DNA of 31,936 nt. It comes from an uncultured Verrucomicrobiae bacterium. GTDB lineage: Bacteria; Verrucomicrobiota; Verrucomicrobiia; Verrucomicrobiales; Akkermansiaceae. A program made the translations under genes and the position numbers. Every line of letters begins with the position of its first letter. Position 1 is the first letter of the stretch. Shown piece by piece: positions 8,020 to 16,327 of this stretch. The stretch is taken from positions 1-31,936 of the forward strand of contig CALGOH010000218.1 in the NCBI GenBank assembly GCA_937957985.1. The letters run 5' to 3'. The notes beneath the pieces were generated by a model. That model had not been told where the DNA came from and did no database searches. It worked only from the letters and a program-made list of their open reading frames with translations.

Positions 8020-8407
8020 GGTCAGGTTTCTGGTCATCGGAGGTTATGCGGTGGTTCACTACTCCCGTCCGCGCTACACGGGCGACCTCGACCTGTGGAT
8101 CGACGCATCGCCAGACAATGCCGCACGAATCGTCGCCGTCCTCCGGGACTTTGGATTCTCGGGCGACGAGGTCTCGGAGGAGATGATCACCGCGCAGAGG
8201 GAGATCATCCGCATGGGCTTCGAACCGATGCGGCTTGAACTGTTCACCCGGATTCCGGGGGTGGTGTTTGCGGAGTGCTATCCCAGGCGGACGACCGTTC
8301 GGGTCGGGACACTTGAGGTGCCGTTCATCGGACTCTCCGACCTCAAGGCGGCGAAGCGGGCCAGCGGGCGGACCAAGGACCTTCTCGATCTCGAGGAGCT
8401 TCCGTAG
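7958..8407 (+). CDS. Nucleotidyltransferase, DUF6036/MNT-like (toxin-antitoxin-type)
   Basis: The 149-residue product opens with the minimal nucleotidyltransferase pattern: FLVIGGYAVVHYS, then RPRYTGDLDLWID, giving the GG and D-x-D metal-binding residues at about positions 25-26 and 43-45. A third acidic position lies near MRLELF. The C-terminal GLSDLKAAKRASGRTKDLLDLEEL helix is typical of DUF6036-like members of the AbiEii/MNT group. Such proteins add nucleotides to RNA or protein partners in toxin-antitoxin systems, though many are uncharacterised. The gene starts inside the upstream small gene. It lies between the SHD1-type gene and dnaE and has no obvious link to either. Confidence 0.8.
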   Translation: MARIRLAADFKDFLSLCLSHEVRFLVIGGYAVVHYSRPRYTGDLDLWIDASPDNAARIVAVLRDFGFSGDEVSEEMITAQREIIRMGFEPMRLELFTRIPGVVFAECYPRRTTVRVGTLEVPFIGLSDLKAAKRASGRTKDLLDLEELP

Positions 8408-8501
8408 CGGTGCCGCCGGGTGATTTTTCCGGCTGAAACGCGGATCACCTCACCCCCTTCTTGCCCTCGCGCCGCCGTCCCTCCAGAGTGGGCGGCGCCC
8501 C

Positions 8502-11500
8502 ATGGCCGACTCCTTCGTTCACCTCCACGTCCATAGCGAATACTCGCTGCTCGACGGCATGAACCGCTGCCGGCAGCTCGCCGCGCGGGCGAAGGAGCTG
8601 GGGATGCCGGCGGTGGCGATGACCGATCACGGCAACCTCTTCGGCGCGGTCGAGTTCTACCAGGCCTGCGTCGAGGAAGGGGTGAAGCCGATCTTCGGCT
8701 GCGAGATCTACCTCGCACCCGGCGACATGGCCGACAAGAAGGAGGTGCCGGGCCGGAAGCGCGCGACCCACCTGACCCTGCTCGCCGAGACCAACGAGGG
8801 CTGGAGCAATCTCCAGAAGCTCGTGACGAAAGGCCACCTCGAAGGACTCTACTACGGCAAGCCGCGCGTGGATCGCGCGACGCTGCGGGAGTTCCACGAG
8901 GGGATCATCTGCCTCACCGGCTGCATTTCGGGACCGGTGAACGAGTGGCTGCTGGCCGGCGACCTCGACAAGGCGCGCGAGACGATGGCCGAGCTGGCCG
9001 ACATCTTCGGCAGGGACAACACCTACGTCGAAATCCACGACCACGGGCTGGAGAAGCAGCTCGACGTGATGCCGCGCCTGCTCCAGCTCGGCAAGGAGCT
9101 GGACCTCAAGCCGGTCGCCGCCAACGACGTCCACTTCCTGCGCCGCGAGGACCACGAGGCGCACGACGTGATGATCTGCATCGGCACCGGCAAGCTGCTG
9201 ATCGACGAGAACCGGATGCGCTATTCCGAGGAGGTGTATTTCAAGACCGCCGCCGAGATGCGCGAGCTCTTCGCGGCGGTGCCGCAGGCCTGCGACTCGA
9301 CCCTCGAGATCGCGGAGCGCTGCCAGGTGGTGATGGAGCTCGATGCGACGAGTTCGGAAAAGTATCCGCAGTTCGACTCGCCCGACGGCACCCCGCGGGA
9401 CGAGTATTTCCGCAGGGTCTGCTTCGAGGGCCTCGAGGCGCGCTACGGAAAGGAGAAGGCGGCCGACCCGGAGCTGGTGAAGCGCCTCGAGTACGAGATC
9501 GACACGATCAACCAGCTCGGCTTCGCCTCCTACTTCCTGATCACCGCCGACTTCATCAACTGGGCCAAGGACCACGACATCCCCGTCGGCCCCGGCCGCG
9601 GCTCGGCGGCGGGGTCGCTGGTGGCCTACACGATGGGCATCACCGACATCTGCCCGATGCGCTTCGGGCTGCTCTTCGAGCGCTTCCTCAACCCCGAGCG
9701 GATCAGCCCGCCGGACGTCGACATCGACTTCTGCCAGACCCGCCGGCCGGAGGTCATCGAGTACGTCCGCCGCAAGTACGGCGAACGTAGTGTTTCCCAC
9801 ATCATCACCTACGGCACGCTCGGCGCGAAGAGCGTGATCCGCGACGTCGCGCGGGTCATGGGCGTCTCCTACGGCGAGGCCGACCAGATCGCCAAGATGA
9901 TCGAGGCCCGGCCCGGGGTGAAGCTGAAGGAGGAATGGAATGCGAAGCCCGAGCTGCGCGAGCTGATCGAGAGCTCGACGACCTACCAGGAGTTGTGGGA
10001 CGCGGCGCTCAAGCTCGAGGGACTCACGCGCAACGTCGGCGTCCACGCCGCCGGCGTGGTGATCGGCGACCGTCCGCTCGACGACCACGTGCCGCTGACG
10101 CGCGCCAGCGAGGGCGAGGTGGTGACCCAGTTCGACATGGGGGCGATCACCGAGGTCGGGCTGCTGAAGATGGATTTCCTCGGCCTGAAGAACCTCACGG
10201 TGATCCAGGAGGCGGAGCAGCACATCCGCAGGCACACGCCGGATTTCCAGATCCACGAGGTGCCGCTGGATGATCGCAGGACCTTCGAGATCCTCAACCG
10301 CGGCGAGACGATGGGCGTGTTCCAGCTCGAGTCCGGCGGGATGGTCGAGACCTGCCGCAAGTACGAGATCGCCAGCATCGACGACATCATCGACCTCATC
10401 GCCCTCTACCGCCCCGGCGCGATGCAGTTCATCGACCAGATGATCGAGGTGAAGAAGGGCCGCAAGGAGCCGTTCTACGAGCATCCGCTGCTCGAGCAGG
10501 TCTGCGGCGAGACCTACGGCGTGATGATCTATCAGGAGCAGGTCCAGAACGCGGCGAAGATGCTGGCCGGCTACACGCTCGGCGGCGCCGACCTGCTGCG
10601 CCGCGCGATGGGCAAGAAGAAGCAGTCCGAGATGGACAAGCAGCGCAAGACCTTCGTCGAGGGCTGCCGCGAGACCAACGGCATCGACGCGAAGCTCGCC
10701 AACGCGATCTTCGACAAGATCGCGATGTTCGCCGGCTACGGCTTCAACAAGTCGCACTCGGCCTGCTACGGCCACATCTCCTACTGGACCGCCTACCTGA
10801 AGGCGAACTTCCCGGTCGAGTTCATGTGCGGACTCCTTTCCAACGAGATCCACAACACCGACAAGATCGGGGTCTTCGTCGCCGAGTGCCACCGCATGGG
10901 CATCGAGATCCTGCCGCCCGACCTCAACCGCTCGAAGCTGCGCTTCGCTCCCGAGGAAACCCCGTCGGGCGCGATGGCGATCCGCTACGGCCTCGCCGCG
11001 ATCAAGAACGTCGGCGGCGGCGCCATGGCCCAGGCGATCGACGAACGGGAAAGGAACGGCGCGTTCGAGTCGCTCGACGAGTTCGCCAACCGGCTCGACT
11101 CGAAGGTGGTCAACAAGCGCATCCTCGAGAACCTGGTCAAGGCGGGTGCCTTCGACTGGACGGGCGAGAGCCGCGCGGCGATGGATGCGCGCCTGGAGAG
11201 CGTGACCGCCAGCGCGTCCTCGGCCCAGCGCGACCGGGCGGCGGGCCAGGAGGCGCTTTTCGACACGATGGACTTCGGCGGTGCCCCCCAGACCGGGGCG
11301 GTGGGCGTCGCGGAGATCGAGGAGTGGTCGAAGGACGAGCGCCTGGAGATGGAGAAGGAGTTGCTGGGTTTCTACGTGACCGGACACCCGCTCGACAAAT
11401 TCCGCAGGGTCCTCGACTCGGACCGTTACCACAAGCTGGGCCTGGTCGATGAGATCGAGATCCAGAATCCGCGCGACCGCTTCCCCTTCGCCGGGATGAT

Positions 11501-11969
11501 CCGCAGCGTGGAGTCGAAGATGACCAAGAAGGGCAAGCCGTTCGGCGTGCTGGTGGTCGAGGACTTCACCGGCTCGCGCGAGGTCGTGGTTTGGGGCGAG
11601 AGCTTCATTCCGGCCCGCGATGCCGGGGTGCTGGTGGCGGGCAAGGTCATCCGCTTCAAGGCGCAGATCCAGATCGACGACCGCACGGACTCGCGCCGCG
11701 TCACCGGCTACGAGCTCAACGAGCTGAAGATGCGCGGCAAGGGGGCCGGCTCGAAGTTCGTCGAGCTGTCGCTGTGGACCGCCCGCCATTCCGAGCAGGA
11801 CCTGAACGAGATCCGCGAAGTGATCGCGGCCCACCCGGGCCGGACGCCGGTGGTGATCCATTTCCAGAACTCCGCCGGCAGGCGCGCGACGGTCGAGCTT
11901 GGCGAGGCCTTCACCGTCCGCCGCAGCGCCGCCCTCGAGGAAGCGCTCGGCCGGTGGCTGTCGGAGTGA
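8502..11969 (+). CDS. dnaE: DNA polymerase III alpha subunit
   Basis: This is the replicative polymerase catalytic subunit of the DnaE1 type. The 1155-residue product has an N-terminal PHP domain beginning HLHVHSEYSLLDG (from residue 7), the polymerase motif GPGRGSAAGSLVAY, the catalytic aspartates in PDVDIDFCQ (about 404-412), and the third catalytic aspartate in KMDFLGLKN (about 556). The fingers/thumb region includes FNKSHSACYGHISYWTAYLKANFP. A helix-hairpin-helix region follows, and a C-terminal OB fold (FAGMIRSVESK through VVWGESF). Length matches full-length DnaE. The ATG at 8502 is preceded by 94 bp of non-coding sequence after the nucleotidyltransferase gene. Nothing is missing or broken. 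Confidence 0.98.
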   Translation: MADSFVHLHVHSEYSLLDGMNRCRQLAARAKELGMPAVAMTDHGNLFGAVEFYQACVEEGVKPIFGCEIYLAPGDMADKKEVPGRKRATHLTLLAETNEGWSNLQKLVTKGHLEGLYYGKPRVDRATLREFHEGIICLTGCISGPVNEWLLAGDLDKARETMAELADIFGRDNTYVEIHDHGLEKQLDVMPRLLQLGKELDLKPVAANDVHFLRREDHEAHDVMICIGTGKLLIDENRMRYSEEVYFKTAAEMRELFAAVPQACDSTLEIAERCQVVMELDATSSEKYPQFDSPDGTPRDEYFRRVCFEGLEARYGKEKAADPELVKRLEYEIDTINQLGFASYFLITADFINWAKDHDIPVGPGRGSAAGSLVAYTMGITDICPMRFGLLFERFLNPERISPPDVDIDFCQTRRPEVIEYVRRKYGERSVSHIITYGTLGAKSVIRDVARVMGVSYGEADQIAKMIEARPGVKLKEEWNAKPELRELIESSTTYQELWDAALKLEGLTRNVGVHAAGVVIGDRPLDDHVPLTRASEGEVVTQFDMGAITEVGLLKMDFLGLKNLTVIQEAEQHIRRHTPDFQIHEVPLDDRRTFEILNRGETMGVFQLESGGMVETCRKYEIASIDDIIDLIALYRPGAMQFIDQMIEVKKGRKEPFYEHPLLEQVCGETYGVMIYQEQVQNAAKMLAGYTLGGADLLRRAMGKKKQSEMDKQRKTFVEGCRETNGIDAKLANAIFDKIAMFAGYGFNKSHSACYGHISYWTAYLKANFPVEFMCGLLSNEIHNTDKIGVFVAECHRMGIEILPPDLNRSKLRFAPEETPSGAMAIRYGLAAIKNVGGGAMAQAIDERERNGAFESLDEFANRLDSKVVNKRILENLVKAGAFDWTGESRAAMDARLESVTASASSAQRDRAAGQEALFDTMDFGGAPQTGAVGVAEIEEWSKDERLEMEKELLGFYVTGHPLDKFRRVLDSDRYHKLGLVDEIEIQNPRDRFPFAGMIRSVESKMTKKGKPFGVLVVEDFTGSREVVVWGESFIPARDAGVLVAGKVIRFKAQIQIDDRTDSRRVTGYELNELKMRGKGAGSKFVELSLWTARHSEQDLNEIREVIAAHPGRTPVVIHFQNSAGRRATVELGEAFTVRRSAALEEALGRWLSE

Positions 11970-11999
11970 TGCGGTTGCTTCATGGTTGAAAGTGGAGCC

Positions 12000-12014
12000 A
12001 CGGTCATGGACCGT
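12000..12014. promoter_or_regulatory. Perfect inverted repeat in the GbsR-like leader
   Basis: ACGGTC, ATG, GACCGT: six-base arms around a three-base centre, 51 bp before the regulator's ATG. It lies next to the shared 17-bp motif and could be part of the same control region or a weak hairpin. No function is demonstrated. Confidence 0.35.
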
Positions 12015-12017
12015 AAA

Positions 12018-12034
12018 TTCATTTTTGATTGAAC
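12018..12034 (+). promoter_or_regulatory. Candidate operator, copy 1 (upstream of GbsR-like gene)
   Basis: TTCATTTTTGATTGAAC matches the motif at 13154-13170 in 16 of 17 positions. It sits 31 bp before the regulator's ATG at 12065, and the outer TTCA and TGAA form an inverted pair. The sequence is much more AT-rich than its surroundings. An autoregulatory site for the GbsR-like protein is the simplest reading; a shared promoter element is the alternative. Confidence 0.5.
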
Positions 12035-12064
12035 CTTCGTCCGAAGCGATCTATCCGCCTCTTC

Positions 12065-12577
12065 ATGCCCGAACTGGAGGAGAGCGACGCTGCGCCCGTG
12101 GCCACGTTGAGCGATTTGGAGCGCCAGGTGATCGATTTCTTCGTCGATGGCGTTCGAGTGCTTGGCATGCCGGGGTCGGTGGGCGAGATCTACGGGCTGC
12201 TTTTCATCAGCCGGGAACCTCTTTCGCTCGACGACCTGGTGCAGCGACTCGGGATCAGCAAGGGCTCCGCCAGCCAGGGGCTCCGGACGCTCCGGGGCCT
12301 CGGGGCGGTCAAGGAAGCCGAGGTGCCGGGCATGCGGCGCGCCCACTATGAGGCGGCGGTCGATTTGAAGCGGCTCGCCGGCGGCTTCATCCGCGAGCAG
12401 GTGCGGCCCCATCTCGACAGCGGCCAGCTCAAGGTCGGCCGGCTTTTCGAGGCGGTGGCCGCCGAGGAGGATCGCGAGGCGCGGGAATTCTACGACGACC
12501 GGGTGGCCAAGTTGGATGGCTGGATGAAGCGCGCCAGGATGATGCTTCCGCTGGTGCAAAAGGTTCTTGGTCAATGA
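12065..12577 (+). CDS. GbsR/MarR-family transcriptional regulator
   Basis: The 170-residue product has a winged helix-turn-helix at about residues 52-86 (a SLDDLVQRLGISKGSASQGL core followed by LRGLGAVKEAEV) after an N-terminal helix (LERQVIDFFVDGVRVLG) and a GSVGEIYGLLF segment typical of GbsR-type proteins. The C-terminal half is helical and could mediate dimerisation. An ATG at 12065 is preferred over an in-frame TTG at 12029, because the TTG lies inside the candidate operator. The stop overlaps the NusG-paralog start as ATGA, so the two are coupled. As the first gene of the polysaccharide locus it likely sets transcription initiation, while the NusG paralog acts on elongation. The ligand is unknown. 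Confidence 0.85.
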   Translation: MPELEESDAAPVATLSDLERQVIDFFVDGVRVLGMPGSVGEIYGLLFISREPLSLDDLVQRLGISKGSASQGLRTLRGLGAVKEAEVPGMRRAHYEAAVDLKRLAGGFIREQVRPHLDSGQLKVGRLFEAVAAEEDREAREFYDDRVAKLDGWMKRARMMLPLVQKVLGQ

Positions 12578-13125
12578 GTTCGGGCTCTGACGAGCCGCTT
12601 TGGTACTGCGTCAAGACGCAGCCGAAACGCGAGCACATCGCCGCGCAGCATCTGCGCGAGCTGGACGGGGTGGAAGTGTTCTGTCCGCGGCTGCGATACC
12701 GCAAGGCGACCCGCCGCGGCAAGGTGTGGTGGGTCGAGGCGCTTTTCCCCGGCTACATCATGGCCCGCTTCGTCCTGAAGGAAATGGAACGCATGGTGGT
12801 CTACTCGCAGGGCGTGCGGGGACTGGTCCGCTTCGGCGACGTGGTGCCGCCGGTGCCCGACGGTTTCATCGACATCCTGCGCAGCGAGGTGGCCCGTAAT
12901 GTGGAGGAGTCCGGCGACGATGAAACCCTGACCGTGGCCCCGCGGATCGAGAAGGGCGAGGAGGTCGAGATCGCCCGGGGGCCGCTTGGCGGCTTCCGCG
13001 GCGAGGTGGTCGCCGTCCTGCCCGGGCGCGACAGGGTCAAGGTGCTGCTGGAATTCCTCGGTCAACCGCACGTCGTCGAAGTGGATCTCTTCACCCTGCT
13101 GCTCCCGCGGAAACCACTCCCCTGA
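12574..13125 (+). CDS. NusG paralog, RfaH/LoaP/UpxY-like antiterminator
   Basis: The 183-residue product has an NGN domain at about residues 8-110 (WYCVKTQPKREHIAAQHL, then EALFPGYIMARF) and a C-terminal KOW-type domain at about 125-180 (KGEEVEIARGPLGGFRGEVV). The ordinary nusG sits among rpl genes; this copy lies instead at the head of a polysaccharide locus, the usual place for specialised NusG paralogs that let RNA polymerase read through long glycan operons. Starting inside the GbsR-like stop codon, it should be made together with that regulator. The 185-bp leader downstream holds two hairpins that could be its loading or target sites. Confidence 0.85.
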   Translation: MSSGSDEPLWYCVKTQPKREHIAAQHLRELDGVEVFCPRLRYRKATRRGKVWWVEALFPGYIMARFVLKEMERMVVYSQGVRGLVRFGDVVPPVPDGFIDILRSEVARNVEESGDDETLTVAPRIEKGEEVEIARGPLGGFRGEVVAVLPGRDRVKVLLEFLGQPHVVEVDLFTLLLPRKPLP

Positions 13126-13150
13126 GGAGAAACTCGCCCGAAACGGGATT

Positions 13151-13172
13151 TTGTTCATTTTGGATTGAACAA
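13151..13172 (+). promoter_or_regulatory. Candidate operator, copy 2 (between NusG paralog and uxs)
   Basis: The 22-bp segment has perfect seven-base arms, TTGTTCA and TGAACAA, and contains the 17-bp motif (13154-13170) also seen before the GbsR-like gene. It lies 139 bp before the first sugar-nucleotide gene. A site where the GbsR-like regulator controls the biosynthetic genes is likely, but inferred. Confidence 0.5.
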
Positions 13173-13258
13173 TCGCCGCGATCCGCCATGCATGGACCCG
13201 TCGCCGCCACTGATGGCCCGACATTTGCGTAGCCCCGAAGTCCTCCCCTCCCATGGTT

Positions 13259-13276
13259 TTGTCCGAATCCGGACAA
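13259..13276 (+). promoter_or_regulatory. Hairpin in the leader of the polysaccharide genes
   Basis: TTGTCCG, loop AATC, CGGACAA: a perfect seven-base stem 35 bp before the uxs ATG. There is no T-run, so it is not a standard terminator. Its position downstream of a NusG paralog makes it a candidate antitermination or pausing element, as hairpins are for RfaH and LoaP in other bacteria. Confidence 0.4.
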
Positions 13277-13310
13277 TCGACCAGGGGCGGCAGCGTGCCC
13301 GAGTGCAGTC

Positions 13311-14279
13311 ATGATCCGCGACGTCTCCGAGTTCAAGGGCCAAACTGCGGTCGTGACGGGCGGTGCCGGCTTCGTCGGATCCCACCTGATCGACCGGCTG
13401 TTGGCCGATGGACTCAGGGTTGTGGCGCTCGACAATTACGTCACCGGCACCGCTGACAATCTGGGACACCTCGGCGGGCATCCGAATTTCTCGTTCATCC
13501 GCCAGGATGTTTCGGAGCCGTATGACATCGAGGGAGAAGTTCACCTCGTCTTTCACATGGCCTCGCCGGCGAGCCCGATCGACTACGTCGGGATCCCGAT
13601 CGAAACGCTCAAGGCGGGCTCGCACGCGTCGCATCACGCGCTCGACCTGGCGAAAGACAAGAACGCGATTTTTCTGCTCGCCTCGACTTCCGAGGTCTAC
13701 GGCGACCCCGAGGTGCATCCCCAGCCGGAGAGCTACTGGGGCAACGTCAACCCGGTCGGCGTGCGCTCCTGCTACGACGAGGCGAAACGCTACGCCGAGG
13801 CGGTCACCATGGCGTATCACCGCACGCACGGACTCGACACCAGGATCGTCCGCATCTTCAACACCTACGGACCCCGCATGCGGCTCGACGACGGGCGGGT
13901 GGTGCCCGCCTTCATCGGGCAGGCCCTGCGCGGCGAGCCGATGAGCGTTTTCGGCGACGGCCGGCAGACCCGTTCGTTCTGCTACGTGAGCGACCTGGTC
14001 GATGGCATCTGGCGCCTCGCCCGGAGTGATCTCCACGAGCCGGTGAACTGCGGCAACCCGCACGAGATGAGCATCCGCGAGTTCGCCGAGGCGATCACCC
14101 GGATCTGCGGGGTCGAACTGACCATCGAGGACCGTCCGCTGCCGCCGGACGACCCGAAGGTCCGCCGTCCCGACATCACCCGCGCCCGTGAAGTCCTGGG
14201 CTGGGAGCCGCAGGTCTCCTTCGACGACGGCATCCGGGACACGATCGACTACTTCAGGAGGATGCTTTCTCCCGCCTAG
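13311..14279 (+). CDS. UDP-glucuronate decarboxylase (UDP-xylose synthase), extended SDR family
   Basis: The 322-residue product shows the NAD-binding GGAGFVGSHLID at about residues 17-28, the family-specific MASPASPIDYVGIPIETL, LASTSEVYGDPEVHPQPE and the catalytic Y-x-x-x-K in SCYDEAKRYAEA. The STSEVYGDP with HPQ and NPVGVRSCYDEAKR is characteristic of UXS-type enzymes, which oxidise and decarboxylate UDP-glucuronate to UDP-xylose. The product would feed glycan assembly. The UDP-glucose dehydrogenase that would supply UDP-glucuronate is not evident in the window, because the next gene is of the UDP-HexNAc type. The ATG at 13311 follows a 185-bp leader with the candidate operator and a hairpin. 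Confidence 0.88.
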   Translation: MIRDVSEFKGQTAVVTGGAGFVGSHLIDRLLADGLRVVALDNYVTGTADNLGHLGGHPNFSFIRQDVSEPYDIEGEVHLVFHMASPASPIDYVGIPIETLKAGSHASHHALDLAKDKNAIFLLASTSEVYGDPEVHPQPESYWGNVNPVGVRSCYDEAKRYAEAVTMAYHRTHGLDTRIVRIFNTYGPRMRLDDGRVVPAFIGQALRGEPMSVFGDGRQTRSFCYVSDLVDGIWRLARSDLHEPVNCGNPHEMSIREFAEAITRICGVELTIEDRPLPPDDPKVRRPDITRAREVLGWEPQVSFDDGIRDTIDYFRRMLSPA

Positions 14280-14291
14280 CGAAAACTACGG

Positions 14292-15605
14292 TTGAAAACA
14301 GGCAATCCATTTCCGAAAGACGCCGTCGTCGGTGTCGTCGGCCTCGGCTACGTGGGGCTGCCCCTGTTGCTCGCCTACGCGCGCGCCGGTTGGCGCTCGA
14401 TCGGCTTCGACATCGATCCGGCGAAGCCCGAGGCGCTGCTCGCCGGCCGGTCCTACATCAAGCACATCCCGACCGCGCAGGTGGCCGAAGCGAAGGCGGC
14501 GGGCACCCTCGACGCCACGACCGATTTTTCCCGCGTCGGTGAATGCGACGCGCTCATCCTCTGCGTCCCGACCCCGCTCGACGAACATTTCGAGCCGGAC
14601 CTGAGCTACGTCGTCGGCACCATCGAAGCCATCGTCCCCGGCCTGCGTGCCGGGCAGGTGGTGAGCCTCGAAAGTACGACTTATCCCGGCACCACCGACG
14701 AGGAACTGGTGACGCGCATCGAGGCGGCGGGCTTCACCGTCGGCGAGTCGATCCACGTCGTCTATTCGCCCGAGCGCGAGGATCCGGGCAACCCCGACTT
14801 CGCCGCCACCAACATTCCGAAGGTGGTCGGCGGAGCCACCCCGGCCTGCCTCGAGGCGGGCGTCGCCCTTTACGAGGCGGTGTTCGACGAAGTTGTGCCG
14901 GTGAGTTCCTGCAAGGTCGCCGAACTGACCAAGCTTCTCGAGAACATCTACCGCGCGGTCAATATCGGGCTGGTCAACGAGCTGAAGGTCGCCGCCGACC
15001 GCATGGGCATCGACATCTGGGAGGTGATCCGCGCCGCCTCGACCAAGCCCTTCGGATTCAAGCCGTTCTACCCCGGCCCCGGCCTCGGGGGCCACTGCAT
15101 CCCGATCGACCCCTTTTACCTGACCTGGAAGGCCCGGGAATACGGGGTCCACACCCGCTTCATCGAACTGGCCGGCGAGATCAACCGCGGGATGCCCGAC
15201 TACGTCATCCATCGTACCATGGAGGCGCTCAACACCCGCGGCAAGGCGGTGAAGGGGAGCCGGATCCTGCTCATGGGCCTCGCCTACAAGCCGGACGTCG
15301 ACGACATGCGCGAGTCGCCGACCTTCCACCTGCTCGACGGCTTCAGGCGTCTCGGCGCGGAGGTCGCCTATTTCGACCCCCACGTGCCCGTCGTCGGCCC
15401 GACCCGCGAGCACATGGAGTGGGCCGGCACGGAGTCCGTCGAGTGGTCCGAGCAGACGGTCCGCGGTTTCGACTGCGTGGTCATCGCCACCAACCACAAG
15501 GCCTTCGATCTCGACCGGCTCGCCGACTGGGCCGACCTCGTCGTCGACACCCGCAACGCCATGGCCGCGGTCGCCACCGCCGACGGCCAGGTGGTGAAGG
15601 CCTGA
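14292..15605 (+). CDS. Nucleotide-sugar dehydrogenase, WbpA/UDP-N-acetylhexosamine 6-dehydrogenase-like
   Basis: The 437-residue product has the Rossmann motif GVVGLGYVGLPLLLAYA at about residues 14-30, the ESTTYPGTTDE segment, a central LLENIYRAVNIGLVNELK helix and the catalytic cysteine in GPGLGGHCIPIDPFYL (about residue 276). The C-terminal domain contains GLAYKPDVDDMRESPT. STTYPGTT and GGHCIPIDPFYLTWKA favour the UDP-GlcNAc/UDP-ManNAc dehydrogenase branch over UDP-glucose dehydrogenase, but substrate cannot be fixed from sequence. The enzyme would yield a UDP-HexNAc uronic acid. The start is a TTG at 14292; no ATG occurs before the NAD motif. It follows uxs by 12 bp. Confidence 0.88.
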   Translation: MKTGNPFPKDAVVGVVGLGYVGLPLLLAYARAGWRSIGFDIDPAKPEALLAGRSYIKHIPTAQVAEAKAAGTLDATTDFSRVGECDALILCVPTPLDEHFEPDLSYVVGTIEAIVPGLRAGQVVSLESTTYPGTTDEELVTRIEAAGFTVGESIHVVYSPEREDPGNPDFAATNIPKVVGGATPACLEAGVALYEAVFDEVVPVSSCKVAELTKLLENIYRAVNIGLVNELKVAADRMGIDIWEVIRAASTKPFGFKPFYPGPGLGGHCIPIDPFYLTWKAREYGVHTRFIELAGEINRGMPDYVIHRTMEALNTRGKAVKGSRILLMGLAYKPDVDDMRESPTFHLLDGFRRLGAEVAYFDPHVPVVGPTREHMEWAGTESVEWSEQTVRGFDCVVIATNHKAFDLDRLADWADLVVDTRNAMAAVATADGQVVKA

Positions 15606-15608
15606 GTC

Positions 15609-15630
15609 GGGAGCGCGGCTTTGGAAGCCG
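15609..15630 (+). repeat. REP-like hairpin, copy 1 (+)
   Basis: GGGAGCGC head followed by a stem CGGCTT/AAGCCG with loop TGG. It sits just after the dehydrogenase stop and belongs to a family of at least six copies in the window that share a GGAGYG head joined to a stem of variable sequence. Confidence 0.55.
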
Positions 15631-15677
15631 TCCTTGTCGTCTTGATAACAACCGGCCTTCGGATACAATCATCCAAC

Positions 15678-15938
15678 ATGAAGAACACCGCACCGACATA
15701 TCGCTACATCGTCCGGACTCCCGGCATACGTGGCGGACATCCTCGTGTGGAAGGCACCCGCGTCGCCGTCCACGACGTGGTGGCGTATCATCTGCTCGGG
15801 AACTCGGTGGAAGAAATCGCGGGGCGATTCGGTGACCTCAGCATGTCCCGGATCTACGAGTGTCTCGCATTCTACGAGGATCATCGCGAGGAGATCGAGA
15901 AACTCGCCCTGACCTGCATCGAAACCCGGGATTATTGA
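15678..15938 (+). CDS. DUF433 family protein, antitoxin-like (module 1)
   Basis: The 86-residue product contains the DUF433 core: GIRGGHPRVEGTRVAVHDVV, then a short helix-turn-helix-like part LGNSVEEIAGRFGDLSMSRI and a YECLAFYEDHREEIE helix. DUF433 proteins are DNA-binding-like small proteins usually found before DUF5615 proteins and thought to be antitoxins. The ATG at 15678 begins the recognisable domain with a short leader. The stop overlaps the DUF5615 start (TTGA). The pair interrupts an otherwise biosynthetic gene series between the UDP-sugar dehydrogenase and GDP-fucose synthase. Confidence 0.82.
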   Translation: MKNTAPTYRYIVRTPGIRGGHPRVEGTRVAVHDVVAYHLLGNSVEEIAGRFGDLSMSRIYECLAFYEDHREEIEKLALTCIETRDY

Positions 15939-16255
15939 GGTTCTTCCTGGATCATGACGTGCCTCGACAGATTGGGGAGGCGCTTGAACGCCACGGGCAC
16001 GAGGTCGGACTGCTCAAGGATGAGTTGCCGATGGATTCACCGGATTCCGTGGTTCTCGACCATGCCATTCAAACCGGACGTGTGCTCGTCACCTGCAACC
16101 GCGACGATTTCATCAGGGAAACCGAAAATCGTGAGCACGCGGGCCTCATCATCTTGATCCGGCGGCGAACCTCGGTCGCCGAGCAGGGACACTTGCTACG
16201 GCTTCTCGGGATCGCCGGAGAGTCCGGAATCACCGGCAATGTCAATTTCGCCTGA
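15935..16255 (+). CDS. DUF5615 family PIN-like protein, toxin-like (module 1)
   Basis: The 106-residue product shows the PIN-like DUF5615 pattern: FFLDHDVPRQIGEALERHGHEV with an early aspartate pair, DSVVLDHAIQTGRVLVTCNRDDF with the conserved T-x-N/D-x-D-D-F motif, and HAGLIILIRRR. The Asp residues are those expected to bind metal in PIN nucleases. The start is inferred to be a TTG at 15935 that overlaps the DUF433 stop; no ATG is placed better. The role as toxin of a DUF433/DUF5615 pair is by family analogy; activity has rarely been tested. Confidence 0.8.
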   Translation: MRFFLDHDVPRQIGEALERHGHEVGLLKDELPMDSPDSVVLDHAIQTGRVLVTCNRDDFIRETENREHAGLIILIRRRTSVAEQGHLLRLLGIAGESGITGNVNFA

Positions 16256-16301
16256 TCTTGTCGGCGATGCCCGACGAGCCAAGCCGCCTGACCACAAAGA
16301 A

Positions 16302-16322
16302 CGGGCGGGACGCCCGCGCTCC
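16302..16322 (-). repeat. REP-like hairpin, copy 2 (-)
   Basis: A stem CGGGCG/CGCCCG with loop GGA followed by CGCTCC, the reverse complement of the GGAGCG head. It lies six bases before the fcl ATG and faces copy 1 at 15609, so the DUF433/DUF5615 module is bracketed by inverted REP-like hairpins. Confidence 0.55.
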
Positions 16323-16327
16323 TTGAA

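Noticed and set aside
8445..11861. Very long minus-strand open frame opposite dnaE
   Set aside because: It mirrors the dnaE codons in GC-rich DNA, has low-complexity composition and no domain pattern; dnaE is unmistakable.
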